In this document: positions 7,308 to 14,616 of the stretch, in pieces
Layout of the letters: every line of letters begins with the position of its first letter
Numbering within the stretch: the stretch's first letter is position 1
NCBI GenBank assembly: GCA_024281135.1
Contig: JAMXLG010000404.1
Span: 1-14,616, forward strand
DNA length: 14,616 bases
Direction: 5' to 3'
From: Vulcanimicrobiia bacterium
GTDB taxonomy: Bacteria; Eremiobacterota; Eremiobacteria; Baltobacterales; Baltobacteraceae
Position numbers and translations under genes: made by a program
Notes under the pieces: model-generated
Told to the model about the DNA's origin: nothing
Databases searched by the model: none
The model's input: only the letters and a program-made list of their open reading frames with translations

Positions 7308-8995
7308 CAGGCCACCGCTCTTCCGCTGCTCGAGTTGTCTTGTTTCGCGAGAGCGGCAGCGAAGCGATCCATGAATTGCGGGCGTTCCATTGCGCCGACT
7401 TTGACTTCGAGCAGCGTCATGCGCGATTCCACGCTTGCCACGCTCAACGCATATTGCAGCTCGCCGAAGCGCGCAGCCGAGAGCGTAGCGACGTCGTCGC
7501 CCCCGCCGAACGCGGCTGGTACCTGCATCCAGTTCCACGGGACGATGTTGTGATAGCTCGCACCCGGATTATGGATCGCCCGCTCGATGGTATAACCGTC
7601 GTTATTCAAGACGACAATCAGCGGCTTTAATCCGTGCCGCAAGAACGTTCCAAATTCCTGAATCGTCATTTGTGCCGCACCGTCGCCGATGATCAACACG
7701 CCGCGCCTCGACGGGTCTGCAAGTTGCGCGCCCAACATCCCCGGAAGTGTATAGCCGATCGACGCCCACAGCGGTTGGCCGATCAAGTCGGCTCCCGAAG
7801 GCAGCGGCATTGTGACGCCGCCATAAAATGAAGTACCTTGATCGGCAAAGATCATGTCGCCGGGGCGCAGATACACGCGCATCTGTTCCCAGAAGAGGTC
7901 CGGCGTGACGGTTTCGGTTTGTTCTCTGAACGTAAGCGCCGAACGCGCGACTCGCGGTGAAGGTCGCGAAGTTGCTCGCGCCATCGAGCGTTGCGTGAGA
8001 ATATGGCGGATCTCGACGAGCGCATCGCGCATCGGCACACCCTCGTATTCCGTACCGGCGATGTTCGCCGATCCGGGTCTCAAATCGATGCGCCGTTCCA
8101 TGGGGAGAACGTGCGTAAAGCCGCCGGTCACCGAGTCCGCGAGCACGACGCCGGCGGTTATAATGATGTCGGCATCTTCGATCGTGGCACGCGTCGCTTC
8201 ATCCGAAATCCCGCCCGCGTACAAACCCGCAAAGTGCGGATGTCCCTCATCGAGCAGGCCCTTCGCGCTCGAAAGAACGGCGCCACGAACTTTGGGCGCG
8301 TCGACAATGCTGCGAAGCGTTTCACGACCGCCGAAACGATCGACGAGATGTCCGCCGATAACGGCGATGTCGGTCGCTGCCAAGAGCAAATGGCGCGCAC
8401 GTTGCCGAAACCGCGCAAGAATCAGCGGATCTACCGCATGCGGAGCATGAAGGTTCGTTCTGTGGCGCGGAACGGCAATCTGCGCGCGACCCACATCCAC
8501 CGGCACGACGATATGAACCGGTTTTCGCGTCTGAATCGCCACGCCGAGTGCGCGATCGATTTCGCGCGCGGCATTCTCAGTGGTAAGATCGGCTTGCGCG
8601 GCCGTGACCTCAGCCGCCATACGAGTGAATCGCGTAAAGTCGCCGTCCATCAGTGTGTGATGAACGAATGCACCGGCATCCTGCACCGCCGTCGCGGGTG
8701 CACCGACGATGTGCACGACGGGCACCGATTCCGTATACGCGCCTGCAATCGCATTCAGAGCGGAGAGTTCGCCCACGCCGAAGGTCGTGATAAGCGCGCC
8801 GATGCCCTTGATTCGCGCATAGCCGTCCGCGGCATATGCAGCGTTGAGTTCGTTCGCAGTGCCGACCCACTCGATATGCGAATGCTCTTCGACGGCATCG
8901 AGCATCGGCATATTGTAGTCGCCCGGAACGCCAAAGATGTGTCCTACGCCGAGCTCCGCAAGGCGCGAAAGGAGATACGAAGTTACCGTGTACAT
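7307..8995 (-). CDS. thiamine-diphosphate 2-keto acid decarboxylase (IpdC/KdcA type)
   Basis: The 562-residue protein is full length for the pyruvate/indolepyruvate decarboxylase family, which converts 2-keto acids to aldehydes and CO2. Key residues are present: P-G-D-Y-N, the cofactor-activating Glu49 (A-N-E-L-N), the His pair 112/113 (V-H-H-T-L-M-D-G), G-D-G-A-A-Q (437 on) through L-N-N-D-G for Mg-ThDP binding, and Glu471 (G-Y-T-I-E-R-A-I-H). The segment A-D-Q-G-T-S-F-Y-G-G fits indolepyruvate and branched-chain or aromatic keto acid decarboxylases better than pyruvate decarboxylase. I favour an aromatic or branched 2-keto acid, but the exact substrate is open. ATG 8995 is preferred; the frame can also begin at GTG 8998. 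No signal peptide: cytoplasmic. It is the first gene of the operon with the haloperoxidase and LysR. Confidence 0.92.
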   Translation of the reverse strand: MYTVTSYLLSRLAELGVGHIFGVPGDYNMPMLDAVEEHSHIEWVGTANELNAAYAADGYARIKGIGALITTFGVGELSALNAIAGAYTESVPVVHIVGAPATAVQDAGAFVHHTLMDGDFTRFTRMAAEVTAAQADLTTENAAREIDRALGVAIQTRKPVHIVVPVDVGRAQIAVPRHRTNLHAPHAVDPLILARFRQRARHLLLAATDIAVIGGHLVDRFGGRETLRSIVDAPKVRGAVLSSAKGLLDEGHPHFAGLYAGGISDEATRATIEDADIIITAGVVLADSVTGGFTHVLPMERRIDLRPGSANIAGTEYEGVPMRDALVEIRHILTQRSMARATSRPSPRVARSALTFREQTETVTPDLFWEQMRVYLRPGDMIFADQGTSFYGGVTMPLPSGADLIGQPLWASIGYTLPGMLGAQLADPSRRGVLIIGDGAAQMTIQEFGTFLRHGLKPLIVVLNNDGYTIERAIHNPGASYHNIVPWNWMQVPAAFGGGDDVATLSAARFGELQYALSVASVESRMTLLEVKVGAMERPQFMDRFAAALAKQDNSSSGRAVA

Positions 8996-9005
8996 CACGA
9001 CGACA

Positions 9006-9030
9006 TTGTGCTAGCGCAACGCCCTTGCGC
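9006..9030. promoter_or_regulatory. operator candidate with three TTGYGC half-sites
   Basis: In the 71-nt gap between the divergent decarboxylase and STAND genes lie TTGTGC (9006-9011), GCGCAA (9014-9019) and TTGCGC (9025-9030). The last two form a perfect 6-bp inverted repeat with a 5-nt spacer; the first two form a second palindrome with one mismatch. This is the arrangement expected for a dimeric repressor or activator. The XRE-type STAND protein is the natural candidate to bind here. As RNA the same bases could form a hairpin in the decarboxylase leader. Confidence 0.42.
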
Positions 9031-9066
9031 ACTACGGACACGCGTACACTTTATGCGGACAGTTGC

Positions 9067-11481
9067 ATGATCGAGAACCAGAGCGCAGCGTTCGGTGAAC
9101 TGCTACGCGAACTGCGCTTGGCCGCCGGACTTTCTCAAGAAGCGCTCGCCGAACGTGCGCACATGAGTCGCGAGGGTGTGAGCGCGCTGGAGCGCGGGCT
9201 CCGGCGCGTACCTTATCGGGATACCGTCCGACTCCTTGCTGATGGACTTAGCCTCGATTCAGGACAGCGCGCGCGTTTGGAAGCGGCAGCATCGCGGCGA
9301 TCGGCAACCCGCCGCTTTCGAAACACGCAAGTAACCCAAGAAACACATCGCAGTAATCTGCCGCTTTCATTTACGAGCTTCGTCGGTCGCGACGGCGAGA
9401 TCGCTGAGATCTCGGAGCAAATCGAACATTTTCCGCTACTGACGCTCGTAGGACCGGGAGGGGTGGGAAAAACGCGAACCGCGCTACAGATCGGACGCGC
9501 ATTGCTCGGACGAATGTTCGACGGCGTTTGGTTCGTCGACTTTGCGCCCCTATCAGAAGCCTCGTCGGTCATCCCCGCAATCGCGCATGTGCTTGGTTTG
9601 CAAGAACCACGCGGAGGACCGACGCTCGAAAGCGTCAACGCGTATCTCTCCCGCAGACGCCTACTCCTGATTTTTGACAATTGCGAACACGTCATCGACG
9701 AAGCCGCCCGCGTTTGCCGGGAGATCTTGGAGGCTGCGCCGCTCGTTCGCATCCTTCCGACGAGCCGCGAACCGTTGAAACTTTCCAGCGAACGCGTCTA
9801 CCGGTTGCGGCCGCTCGGGACGTCGAGTGCCGTCGAACTGTTCCGCGAACGCGCGCGGGCGGTTGACCATCGTTTCGAACTGACGGACGACACGACGACA
9901 CTCGTCGCCGAAATTTGCGCTCGGCTCGACGGTATTCCGCTCGCAATCGAACTCGCTGCCGCAATCGTGACGATTCTTCCGCTCCGTGCGCTTTTAGAGA
10001 AACTCGGCGAGCGATTTTCGATTCTCCGCAGTTCGGCACGCGATAGCGTTCAACGCCAACAGACCCTACGCGCGCTCATCGACTGGAGTTACGATCTCTT
10101 GTCGCCTGCGGAGCAACATCTCTTCGAAAGCCTCGCTGCATTTACCGGAGGATGTACGCTTGCGACGGCGACCAGCGTCTGCGGCGTTAGAGACGAAAAC
10201 GAGGTCTTGTCCCTGTTGACATCGCTCGTCGATAAATCGCTTGTGGTGGCGGACGTCGACTGCGACGAACCGCGCTACATGATGCTCGAATCGACGCTTG
10301 AATACGCACGCGAGCGACTCAGCCGGCGCGACGACTACACGCTGCTCAAGCGCCGCCACGCGCATGCATTTTACGATATCGCCGCAGTCATCGAACGCGC
10401 CTGGTTCACGCACCGCGAACCGCACTGGGTCACTCAAATAGAAGCCGATCTCGACAATTGGCGCGCGGCACTCGAATGGACGCTCGTGTCGCGGCACGAT
10501 GTGGTGCTGGGACAACAGCTCGCGGGCGTGCTTCGACCGGTCTGGAGTCTCGGATTTGGACTGACGGAAGGACGCCGTTGGGTGCGCGTGGCGATTGAGT
10601 CGCTCGATGCTTCGAGCTCGCTCGACATTTTGGCACAGCTTGAATTCGCCGACGCTCTCATCGCTCATGAGCTCGCCGAATCGCGTTCGGCCGTTACTAT
10701 CGGCGAGCACGCATTAGGCCATTTTCGTGAACTCAACGATCCGTTACGCATTGCGGCGGCGGAGTGCGTCGTCGGAGAAGCGATGCTTTACATTGGCCGG
10801 CAGAGTGAAGCAGAACCGCTGCTTCATGACGCCCTCGCCACATCGAAAACACTCGGCACGGCATGGTTGACGGCATCGCTTCTCGCGATTCTCGCCCACG
10901 CGCGGTCCGTATCAGGACGGCAAGCTGAAGCGCGTAGCTACTATGCCGAAGCGCTTGCAGCATTTCGAGCAATCGATGACGAGCGCGGCTTCGCAAATAC
11001 GTCCGCGAATCTCGCCGAAGCGGAATTTCTTGCGGGTGACCGGGACGAAGCGCTGCGCATCGCGGAACGCGGACTCGCCGGCGGTTACATTTTCGATCTC
11101 AATGCGTTTGCCAACGTCGCGGCGTATCTCGTCGCACTCAATCGCTTCGATGAAGCTTTGGTACAGGCGCGAAAAGCGGTTGAGCTGGCGCGCGAACGCA
11201 AGCAGGGCATTGCGCTTATGTGGTCGCTGCAACACGTCGCCGCAGTTGAAGCACTGCGCGCTACCACTGCTTCTTCTGCATCGCGAGCAGCGCGGCTGCT
11301 GGGATTTGTCGATGCTCGTCTTGCGGCATTCCGCGTGCCGCGGCAATTCACCGAACAACAAGAGTACGATCGCGCGCAGCGTTCGCTTCTGAGAACGCTA
11401 GGGAACGAGCTTCTGTCGCGGGAGATGGCGGACGGTGCCGCGACGAACGATGACGAAGCGATCGAAATCGCCATAGGCTAA
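9067..11481 (+). CDS. XRE-STAND ATPase regulator with helical-repeat tail
   Basis: About 804 residues. An XRE helix-turn-helix (residues 7-71; L-S-Q-E-A-L-A-E-R-A with S-A-L-E-R-G) is followed by an NB-ARC/STAND ATPase: Walker A G-P-G-G-V-G-K-T (129-136), Walker B L-L-L-I-F-D-N-C-E (199-207), a sensor-like T-S-R-E and the G-I-P-L-A-I-E-L motif. A winged-helix region and a long helical tail of TPR-like repeats complete it. STAND proteins act as ligand-gated switches that oligomerise on ATP binding; here the output would be DNA binding. I start at ATG 9067; the frame also allows a TTG at 9025, which is less likely as it lies in the operator candidate. It is divergent from the decarboxylase-haloperoxidase-LysR operon and may control it. 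The ligand is unknown. Confidence 0.88.
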   Translation: MIENQSAAFGELLRELRLAAGLSQEALAERAHMSREGVSALERGLRRVPYRDTVRLLADGLSLDSGQRARLEAAASRRSATRRFRNTQVTQETHRSNLPLSFTSFVGRDGEIAEISEQIEHFPLLTLVGPGGVGKTRTALQIGRALLGRMFDGVWFVDFAPLSEASSVIPAIAHVLGLQEPRGGPTLESVNAYLSRRRLLLIFDNCEHVIDEAARVCREILEAAPLVRILPTSREPLKLSSERVYRLRPLGTSSAVELFRERARAVDHRFELTDDTTTLVAEICARLDGIPLAIELAAAIVTILPLRALLEKLGERFSILRSSARDSVQRQQTLRALIDWSYDLLSPAEQHLFESLAAFTGGCTLATATSVCGVRDENEVLSLLTSLVDKSLVVADVDCDEPRYMMLESTLEYARERLSRRDDYTLLKRRHAHAFYDIAAVIERAWFTHREPHWVTQIEADLDNWRAALEWTLVSRHDVVLGQQLAGVLRPVWSLGFGLTEGRRWVRVAIESLDASSSLDILAQLEFADALIAHELAESRSAVTIGEHALGHFRELNDPLRIAAAECVVGEAMLYIGRQSEAEPLLHDALATSKTLGTAWLTASLLAILAHARSVSGRQAEARSYYAEALAAFRAIDDERGFANTSANLAEAEFLAGDRDEALRIAERGLAGGYIFDLNAFANVAAYLVALNRFDEALVQARKAVELARERKQGIALMWSLQHVAAVEALRATTASSASRAARLLGFVDARLAAFRVPRQFTEQQEYDRAQRSLLRTLGNELLSREMADGAATNDDEAIEIAIG

Positions 11482-11492
11482 AGGACGTTCGA

Positions 11493-12779
11493 TCACGTGA
11501 GCCCTCGAGCAACGTCATCGCGAACGGCCGCGGGCCGCACGGCGAATCGATCGTACATCCACAAGAGCGCCGTGGTGGCAAGGCCCGTCGCGGTCAAGAT
11601 CATCCAAATCGTGGCCGGATGGTGTGAAGCTTCACCGAAGCGCGCGAGCAACGTGCCTCCGTACAATCCACCCACGAGCGAGCCGATGCCGATAGGCAAG
11701 AAGGCGAAGCCCATATAGGTGCCTTGTTGACCTTCCGGCGCGAGGCGCGAAATGTATTCATAGTATCGGGGCGATTGAATGATTTCTCCGATCGCGACGA
11801 CGACGAGCGTCAATACCGCCATGAGCACGCTCGGATGTAAACCGATGAGCAACCATCCGACGGATGTGACGAGCGTTCCGATGACGAGCGCCTGAAACGG
11901 GCGCATCGCCCGGGTCAATGTGTTGATCGCCACGGTCATCGTGATGACGATCAGCGGATCCGTGATGAGAATGAGCGCGGTATTCGCGTTCTTGTCGACG
12001 AAGTCGTTGATATAGATTGGCAGAATCAGATACTGCTGCCAGTAGACGATCCAGTATCCTGAGAAAATCAACAAGAACAACACGAAACGGCCGTTGCGTA
12101 GGACCGTGAGAAAGTCGCGGCCCGTCTGCGCGAGCGACTTCGACGACGATGCGCTGTCCGCGCGCGGCTCGCGAAAGAACGTCAGCACGACGATGAACAT
12201 CAGGAAGACGCTGCCTGCCGCAATCAAGAATACGTCTTGCGGCGGTAGCCGCGAGTGCAACCATCCGGCGAGGAACGGACCGCAGAAGCTGCCGATATTG
12301 ACCATCGTGTAGTAGATGGAATAGCCGATCGAACGAACGTTTTCGCTCGACGCGCGCGCCGTCGTGCCGACGACCGACGGTTTTACAAGTGCGACACCGA
12401 GCGCCGGCAAAAACAAAATGATGCCCGCGAGCCACGGGAGCGGAATGACCGCGCGCACCGGTGCAAGCCACGGCGCGCCGATCGATCCCACCAAAAAGTA
12501 CGCGCACGTGAGAATGAAGTACGCCGACGAAAGCGCGCGGCGGAATCCGATTCGATCCGCGAGCGCGCCCCCGAAAATCGCCATCACCCAAACAGCGCCG
12601 CCAAAGATGCCGCTCAGGCCCGCAGCCTCGGAACTCGGAAATCCGAGCGTCTGATTCAGGTAGAGCGCGAGCGTCGAGAAAACCGCGTAGTATGAGAGGC
12701 GCTCGAAAATCTCGCTGATGTTGGCAACCCAGAAGGGCCGCTCGAATCCGCTCAAGGTTGCGGAGAGTCGTTGCTGCAT
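11493..12779 (-). CDS. POT-like MFS transporter (proton-coupled peptide transporter family)
   Basis: The 428-residue membrane protein has about twelve helices. Helix 1 carries E-I-F-E-R-L-S-Y-Y (23-31), which fits the ExxER proton-coupling motif of POT transporters. G-G-A-L-A-D-R-I-G-F-R-R (70-81) is the MFS loop motif. K-P-S-V (Lys133) is at the place of the conserved helix 4 Lys. S-I-Y-Y-T-M-V-N-I-G-S-F-C-G-P-F-L-A-G (154-172) matches the PTR2 signature. POT members take up di- and tripeptides, some nitrate or glucosinolates. An AGGCGG just before ATG 12779 is a good Shine-Dalgarno site. It lies 45 nt after the histidine phosphatase on the same strand, so they are probably co-transcribed. 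Only 11 nt separate its end from the convergent STAND gene. Peptide uptake is probable but not proven. Confidence 0.85.
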   Translation of the reverse strand: MQQRLSATLSGFERPFWVANISEIFERLSYYAVFSTLALYLNQTLGFPSSEAAGLSGIFGGAVWVMAIFGGALADRIGFRRALSSAYFILTCAYFLVGSIGAPWLAPVRAVIPLPWLAGIILFLPALGVALVKPSVVGTTARASSENVRSIGYSIYYTMVNIGSFCGPFLAGWLHSRLPPQDVFLIAAGSVFLMFIVVLTFFREPRADSASSSKSLAQTGRDFLTVLRNGRFVLFLLIFSGYWIVYWQQYLILPIYINDFVDKNANTALILITDPLIVITMTVAINTLTRAMRPFQALVIGTLVTSVGWLLIGLHPSVLMAVLTLVVVAIGEIIQSPRYYEYISRLAPEGQQGTYMGFAFLPIGIGSLVGGLYGGTLLARFGEASHHPATIWMILTATGLATTALLWMYDRFAVRPAAVRDDVARGLT

Positions 12780-12824
12780 CGCCGCCTGCTTAGACGGCTG
12801 GACTCCACGTCCCCGCGCCGATCC

Positions 12825-13364
12825 CTAATCTCCAGCGAGTAATCCTTGATTGACGGAACTAAACTGGTAGCCGCCGTTCGTCTTTTGAAGAATCCAAACG
12901 ATATCGAATACGCCGTTCCCAGGCCATTGATCCGGCGCTGATGACGTGAGCTTCTTCGCGATGTCAGGGATGTGCCTGTGCTCCCAAGCAACGAGCACGG
13001 GGCCGTTTTCAGCCTCGATGGCCGCAAAGAGTTGATCTTCTTCTCCGACAAAACATTGGACCTGAATTTCAAGCGATAAGGCGTTCGCGAGCGGCGTGAG
13101 CGTCTGCTGGGAGCGCAAACTCTTTGCAACATCCTCACCGTCGATGATCAGCGGGGCATCACGTACACCAGGCGCATAGAGCGCGGCCGGCTCGATGATC
13201 CCGTTTACCCACGGCGTCTTGAAGAATGGAACGAGGGCACCCGCGCGCTGCCATCCACGCACGATCAACGAATGCTGGTCCTCTTGACCGTCGGCGTTTA
13301 TTCCGTTCGGCGGTGGCATGTCGGGCTTCTCCGCATGCCGGATGAGCATAATCGTCTCGGGCAT
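12825..13364 (-). CDS. histidine phosphatase superfamily protein
   Basis: The 179-residue cytoplasmic protein begins with M-L-I-R-H-A-E-K-P, the R-H-x-E signature in which His10 forms the phosphohistidine. Arg84 and His129 (V-A-W-E-H-R-H-I-P) are likely further active-site residues, and V-R-G-W-Q-R-A-G-A is a typical stretch of this branch. The superfamily includes phosphoglycerate mutases, SixA and many phosphatases of unknown substrate; this short form is most like uncharacterised bacterial phosphatases. A strong GAGGAG site 8 nt before ATG 13364 fixes the start. It is the first gene of a pair with the POT-like transporter and is divergent from hpnJ. Confidence 0.85.
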   Translation of the reverse strand: MPETIMLIRHAEKPDMPPPNGINADGQEDQHSLIVRGWQRAGALVPFFKTPWVNGIIEPAALYAPGVRDAPLIIDGEDVAKSLRSQQTLTPLANALSLEIQVQCFVGEEDQLFAAIEAENGPVLVAWEHRHIPDIAKKLTSSAPDQWPGNGVFDIVWILQKTNGGYQFSSVNQGLLAGD

Positions 13365-13637
13365 TTCACGCGCTCCTCACTTGCACGAGTGCCGTTGCTG
13401 CAGAGTCGGGGCGGACGTTTGTGCAACCGTTTGAAAGTTCCGGTCGGTTACTTTGAAGGTCACCATAGAGAGGACGTGCTGTTCCTGTTGCATCAGCTTT
13501 CCTTGGTTCCGACCCTCGAGACCCAGGTTCAAAGCAAGCTCGCGGCTGAATAGTATCGAGTGGGTCCACAGCCAAAGTGGCTCCCGAGATCACGTCTCTT
13601 GTTTTTATTCCGCTTTTTTCGAGAACAGGTTGTGTGA
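13365..13637. other. non-coding gap between histidine phosphatase and hpnJ
   Basis: This 273-nt stretch is the longest without a convincing gene. It must hold the promoters of two divergent genes. I see AACCG ... CGGTT inverted arms around 13428-13450 and, near hpnJ, two hairpins followed by T-runs. Short open frames here have no recognisable domain or good ribosome binding site. A small RNA or a regulated hpnJ leader is possible. Confidence 0.5.
13562..13609 (+). terminator. hairpins followed by T-tract in the hpnJ leader
   Basis: GGG (13562-13564) can pair with CCC (13583-13585) around AGCCA-AAG-TGGCT (13570-13582). A second short stem GAGA-TCACG-TCTC (13586-13598) is followed by TTGTTTTTATT and, further on, TTTTTT. 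It looks like a weak intrinsic terminator or attenuator in the direction of hpnJ, although no plus-strand gene precedes it nearby. Stability was judged by eye. Confidence 0.3.
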
Positions 13638-14616
13638 ATGTCAAGCAGCATGAGGACCTTGTTCCTAAACCCTCCGAGTTTCGACGGGTTTGACGGCGGC
13701 GCTGGGTCCCGTTACCAAGCGCGTCGTGAGATCAAATCATTCTGGTATCCTACGTGGCTCGCGCAACCGGCGGCCATGGTCGAGGGGAGCCGGTTGATCG
13801 ACGCACCCGCCGACGACATGGGGGTTGAAGAGGTCGCTGCCGCCGCGCGCGATTTCGAACTCGTCGTGCTACACACGAGTACGCCTTCGTTTGCAAACGA
13901 TGCTAAGTTCGCTGCGCGTTTGAAAGAGCAGAATCCCAATGTTGTCATCGGCATGGTCGGCGCGCACGTCGGCGTGCTTCCGATGGAATCCATGAAAGCG
14001 GCGCCTGCCGTGGATTGGGTTGCAGTCGGCGAATTTGATTATACTTGTGCCGACGTTGCTTCAGGAATGCCGCTGAACGACGTGTCGGGAATTGCCTACC
14101 GCTCGGGCGACCGGATTGAATTCACCGCTCCCCGGGCTGCAATTCAAGATATGGATGCGCTCCCGAGCGTCATCGACGTGTACAACCGCGATCTAACGAT
14201 CGAAAACTACTACATCGGGTACTTGCAGCACCCGTATGTGTCGTTCTATACCGGACGCGGATGCCGTTCGAAATGTACGTTCTGTCTTTGGCCGCAGACG
14301 CTCGGCGGACACTCGTACCGTGTTCGGAGCGTCGAAAACGTCGAAGCGGAAATGAAGCATGCGAAGGAGCTCTTTCCGCAAGTACGCGAGTTCTTCTTCG
14401 ACGACGACACCTTCACCGATAATCAACCACGTGCCGAAGAAATCGCGCGCCGTCTCGGAAAGCTTGGCGTCACATGGTCGTGCAACGCAAAGGCGAACGT
14501 GCCGCGAAAAACGCTCGAGGTCATGAAAGAGAACGGGTTGCGGCTTTTGCTCGTCGGCTACGAGTCGGGCAGCCAGCAGATTCTGAACAACATCAAGAAG
14601 GGCATTCGCCTCGACA
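13638..14616 (+). CDS. hpnJ: HpnJ, hopanoid-associated cobalamin-binding radical SAM enzyme, 3' end missing
   Basis: 326 residues are visible and the gene continues past the right edge. The N-terminus (L-F-L-N-P-P-S-F-D-G-F-D-G-G-A-G-S-R-Y, then S-F-W-Y-P-T-W-L-A) is highly typical of HpnJ. A B12-binding-like domain (about 35-170) is followed by the radical SAM domain with C-R-S-K-C-T-F-C (Cys209, 213, 216) that binds the 4Fe-4S cluster, and F-F-F-D-D-D-T-F. In hopanoid producers hpnI, hpnJ and hpnK are linked to turning glycosylated bacteriohopanetetrol into the cyclitol ether; HpnJ is thought to do the ring rearrangement. CAGGTT 8 nt before ATG 13638 supports this start; an in-frame ATG at 13650 is the alternative. 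Other hpn genes are probably just downstream, outside the window. Confidence 0.92.
   Translation, partial: MSSSMRTLFLNPPSFDGFDGGAGSRYQARREIKSFWYPTWLAQPAAMVEGSRLIDAPADDMGVEEVAAAARDFELVVLHTSTPSFANDAKFAARLKEQNPNVVIGMVGAHVGVLPMESMKAAPAVDWVAVGEFDYTCADVASGMPLNDVSGIAYRSGDRIEFTAPRAAIQDMDALPSVIDVYNRDLTIENYYIGYLQHPYVSFYTGRGCRSKCTFCLWPQTLGGHSYRVRSVENVEAEMKHAKELFPQVREFFFDDDTFTDNQPRAEEIARRLGKLGVTWSCNAKANVPRKTLEVMKENGLRLLLVGYESGSQQILNNIKKGIRLD

Noticed and set aside
7308..7538. N-terminal extension of the haloperoxidase upstream of the ATG at 7307
   Set aside because: It overlaps the conserved end of the decarboxylase in another frame, is Arg-rich without domain, and would bury the export signal.
9045..9050. 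TACACT as -10 box of the STAND gene
   Set aside because: The nearest -35-like TTGCGC is only 14 nt upstream, too close for a sigma-70 promoter, and it is better explained as an operator half-site.
7991..9070. Long plus-strand open frame opposite the decarboxylase gene
   Set aside because: It is antisense to a full-length enzyme with all catalytic motifs, shows no domain, and reflects codon bias of the true gene.
11085..11474. Minus-strand open frame opposite the end of the STAND gene
   Set aside because: It is a shadow of the helical-repeat coding region with no domain or ribosome binding site.
13480..13560. tRNA-like ggttcaaagc motif
   Set aside because: No acceptor stem, anticodon arm or proper T-arm pairing could be drawn around it.
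13553..13600. T-box or other known riboswitch
   Set aside because: The T-box antiterminator core and specifier stem are missing, and no other known class was recognised.
13366..13644. Minus-strand open frame in the gap before hpnJ
   Set aside because: It has no recognisable domain, overlaps the hpnJ start and the phosphatase ribosome binding site, and has no good start context.

Overview
The window is a gene-dense piece (moderately high GC by eye) of a bacterial chromosome with eleven protein genes, two of them cut by the window edges, and no RNA gene, insertion sequence or CRISPR array that I can support. The partial hopanoid gene hpnJ at the right end and the exported proteins (Sec signal, Tat-like signal) point to a hopanoid-making, probably diderm, environmental bacterium. 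The phylum is not settled: an alphaproteobacterium or an uncultured soil lineage such as Eremiobacterota (WPS-2) would both fit. Nothing looks decayed or recently inserted.

Layout from left to right. Positions 2-712 (+) hold the 3' part of an alpha/beta hydrolase. Positions 801-1445 (+) encode a secreted cyanovirin-N-homology (CVNH) lectin-like protein whose two halves are pushed apart by a Gly/Tyr/Asn-rich linker with an acidic run and a natural His6. It is preceded by an ECF-sigma-type promoter (GGAAC-N17-CGTT). On the minus strand a SAM methyltransferase (3574 to 2690) and an MFS transporter (2656 to 1430) form a two-gene operon. A TDT-family anion exporter (3686-4834, +) runs divergently from it.

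The centre is the most interesting part. A minus-strand operon reads 2-keto acid decarboxylase (8995 to 7307), vanadium haloperoxidase (7307 to 5688), LysR regulator (5687 to 4803). The first two genes overlap by 1 nt, and the haloperoxidase stop directly abuts the LysR start. Divergent from the operon is a large XRE-STAND ATPase regulator with a helical-repeat tail (9067-11481, +). The 71-nt gap between them carries three TTGYGC half-sites. I infer a regulated unit that couples keto-acid chemistry in the cytoplasm with an exported halide-oxidising enzyme. The LysR gene meets the TDT exporter tail to tail, with a 32-nt overlap.

On the right, a histidine phosphatase (13364 to 12825) and a POT-like transporter (12779 to 11493) form another minus-strand pair. 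A 273-nt non-coding gap with hairpins and T-runs precedes hpnJ (13638 onward, +), a cobalamin-binding radical SAM enzyme linked to bacteriohopanetetrol cyclitol ether formation, which is cut by the right edge.
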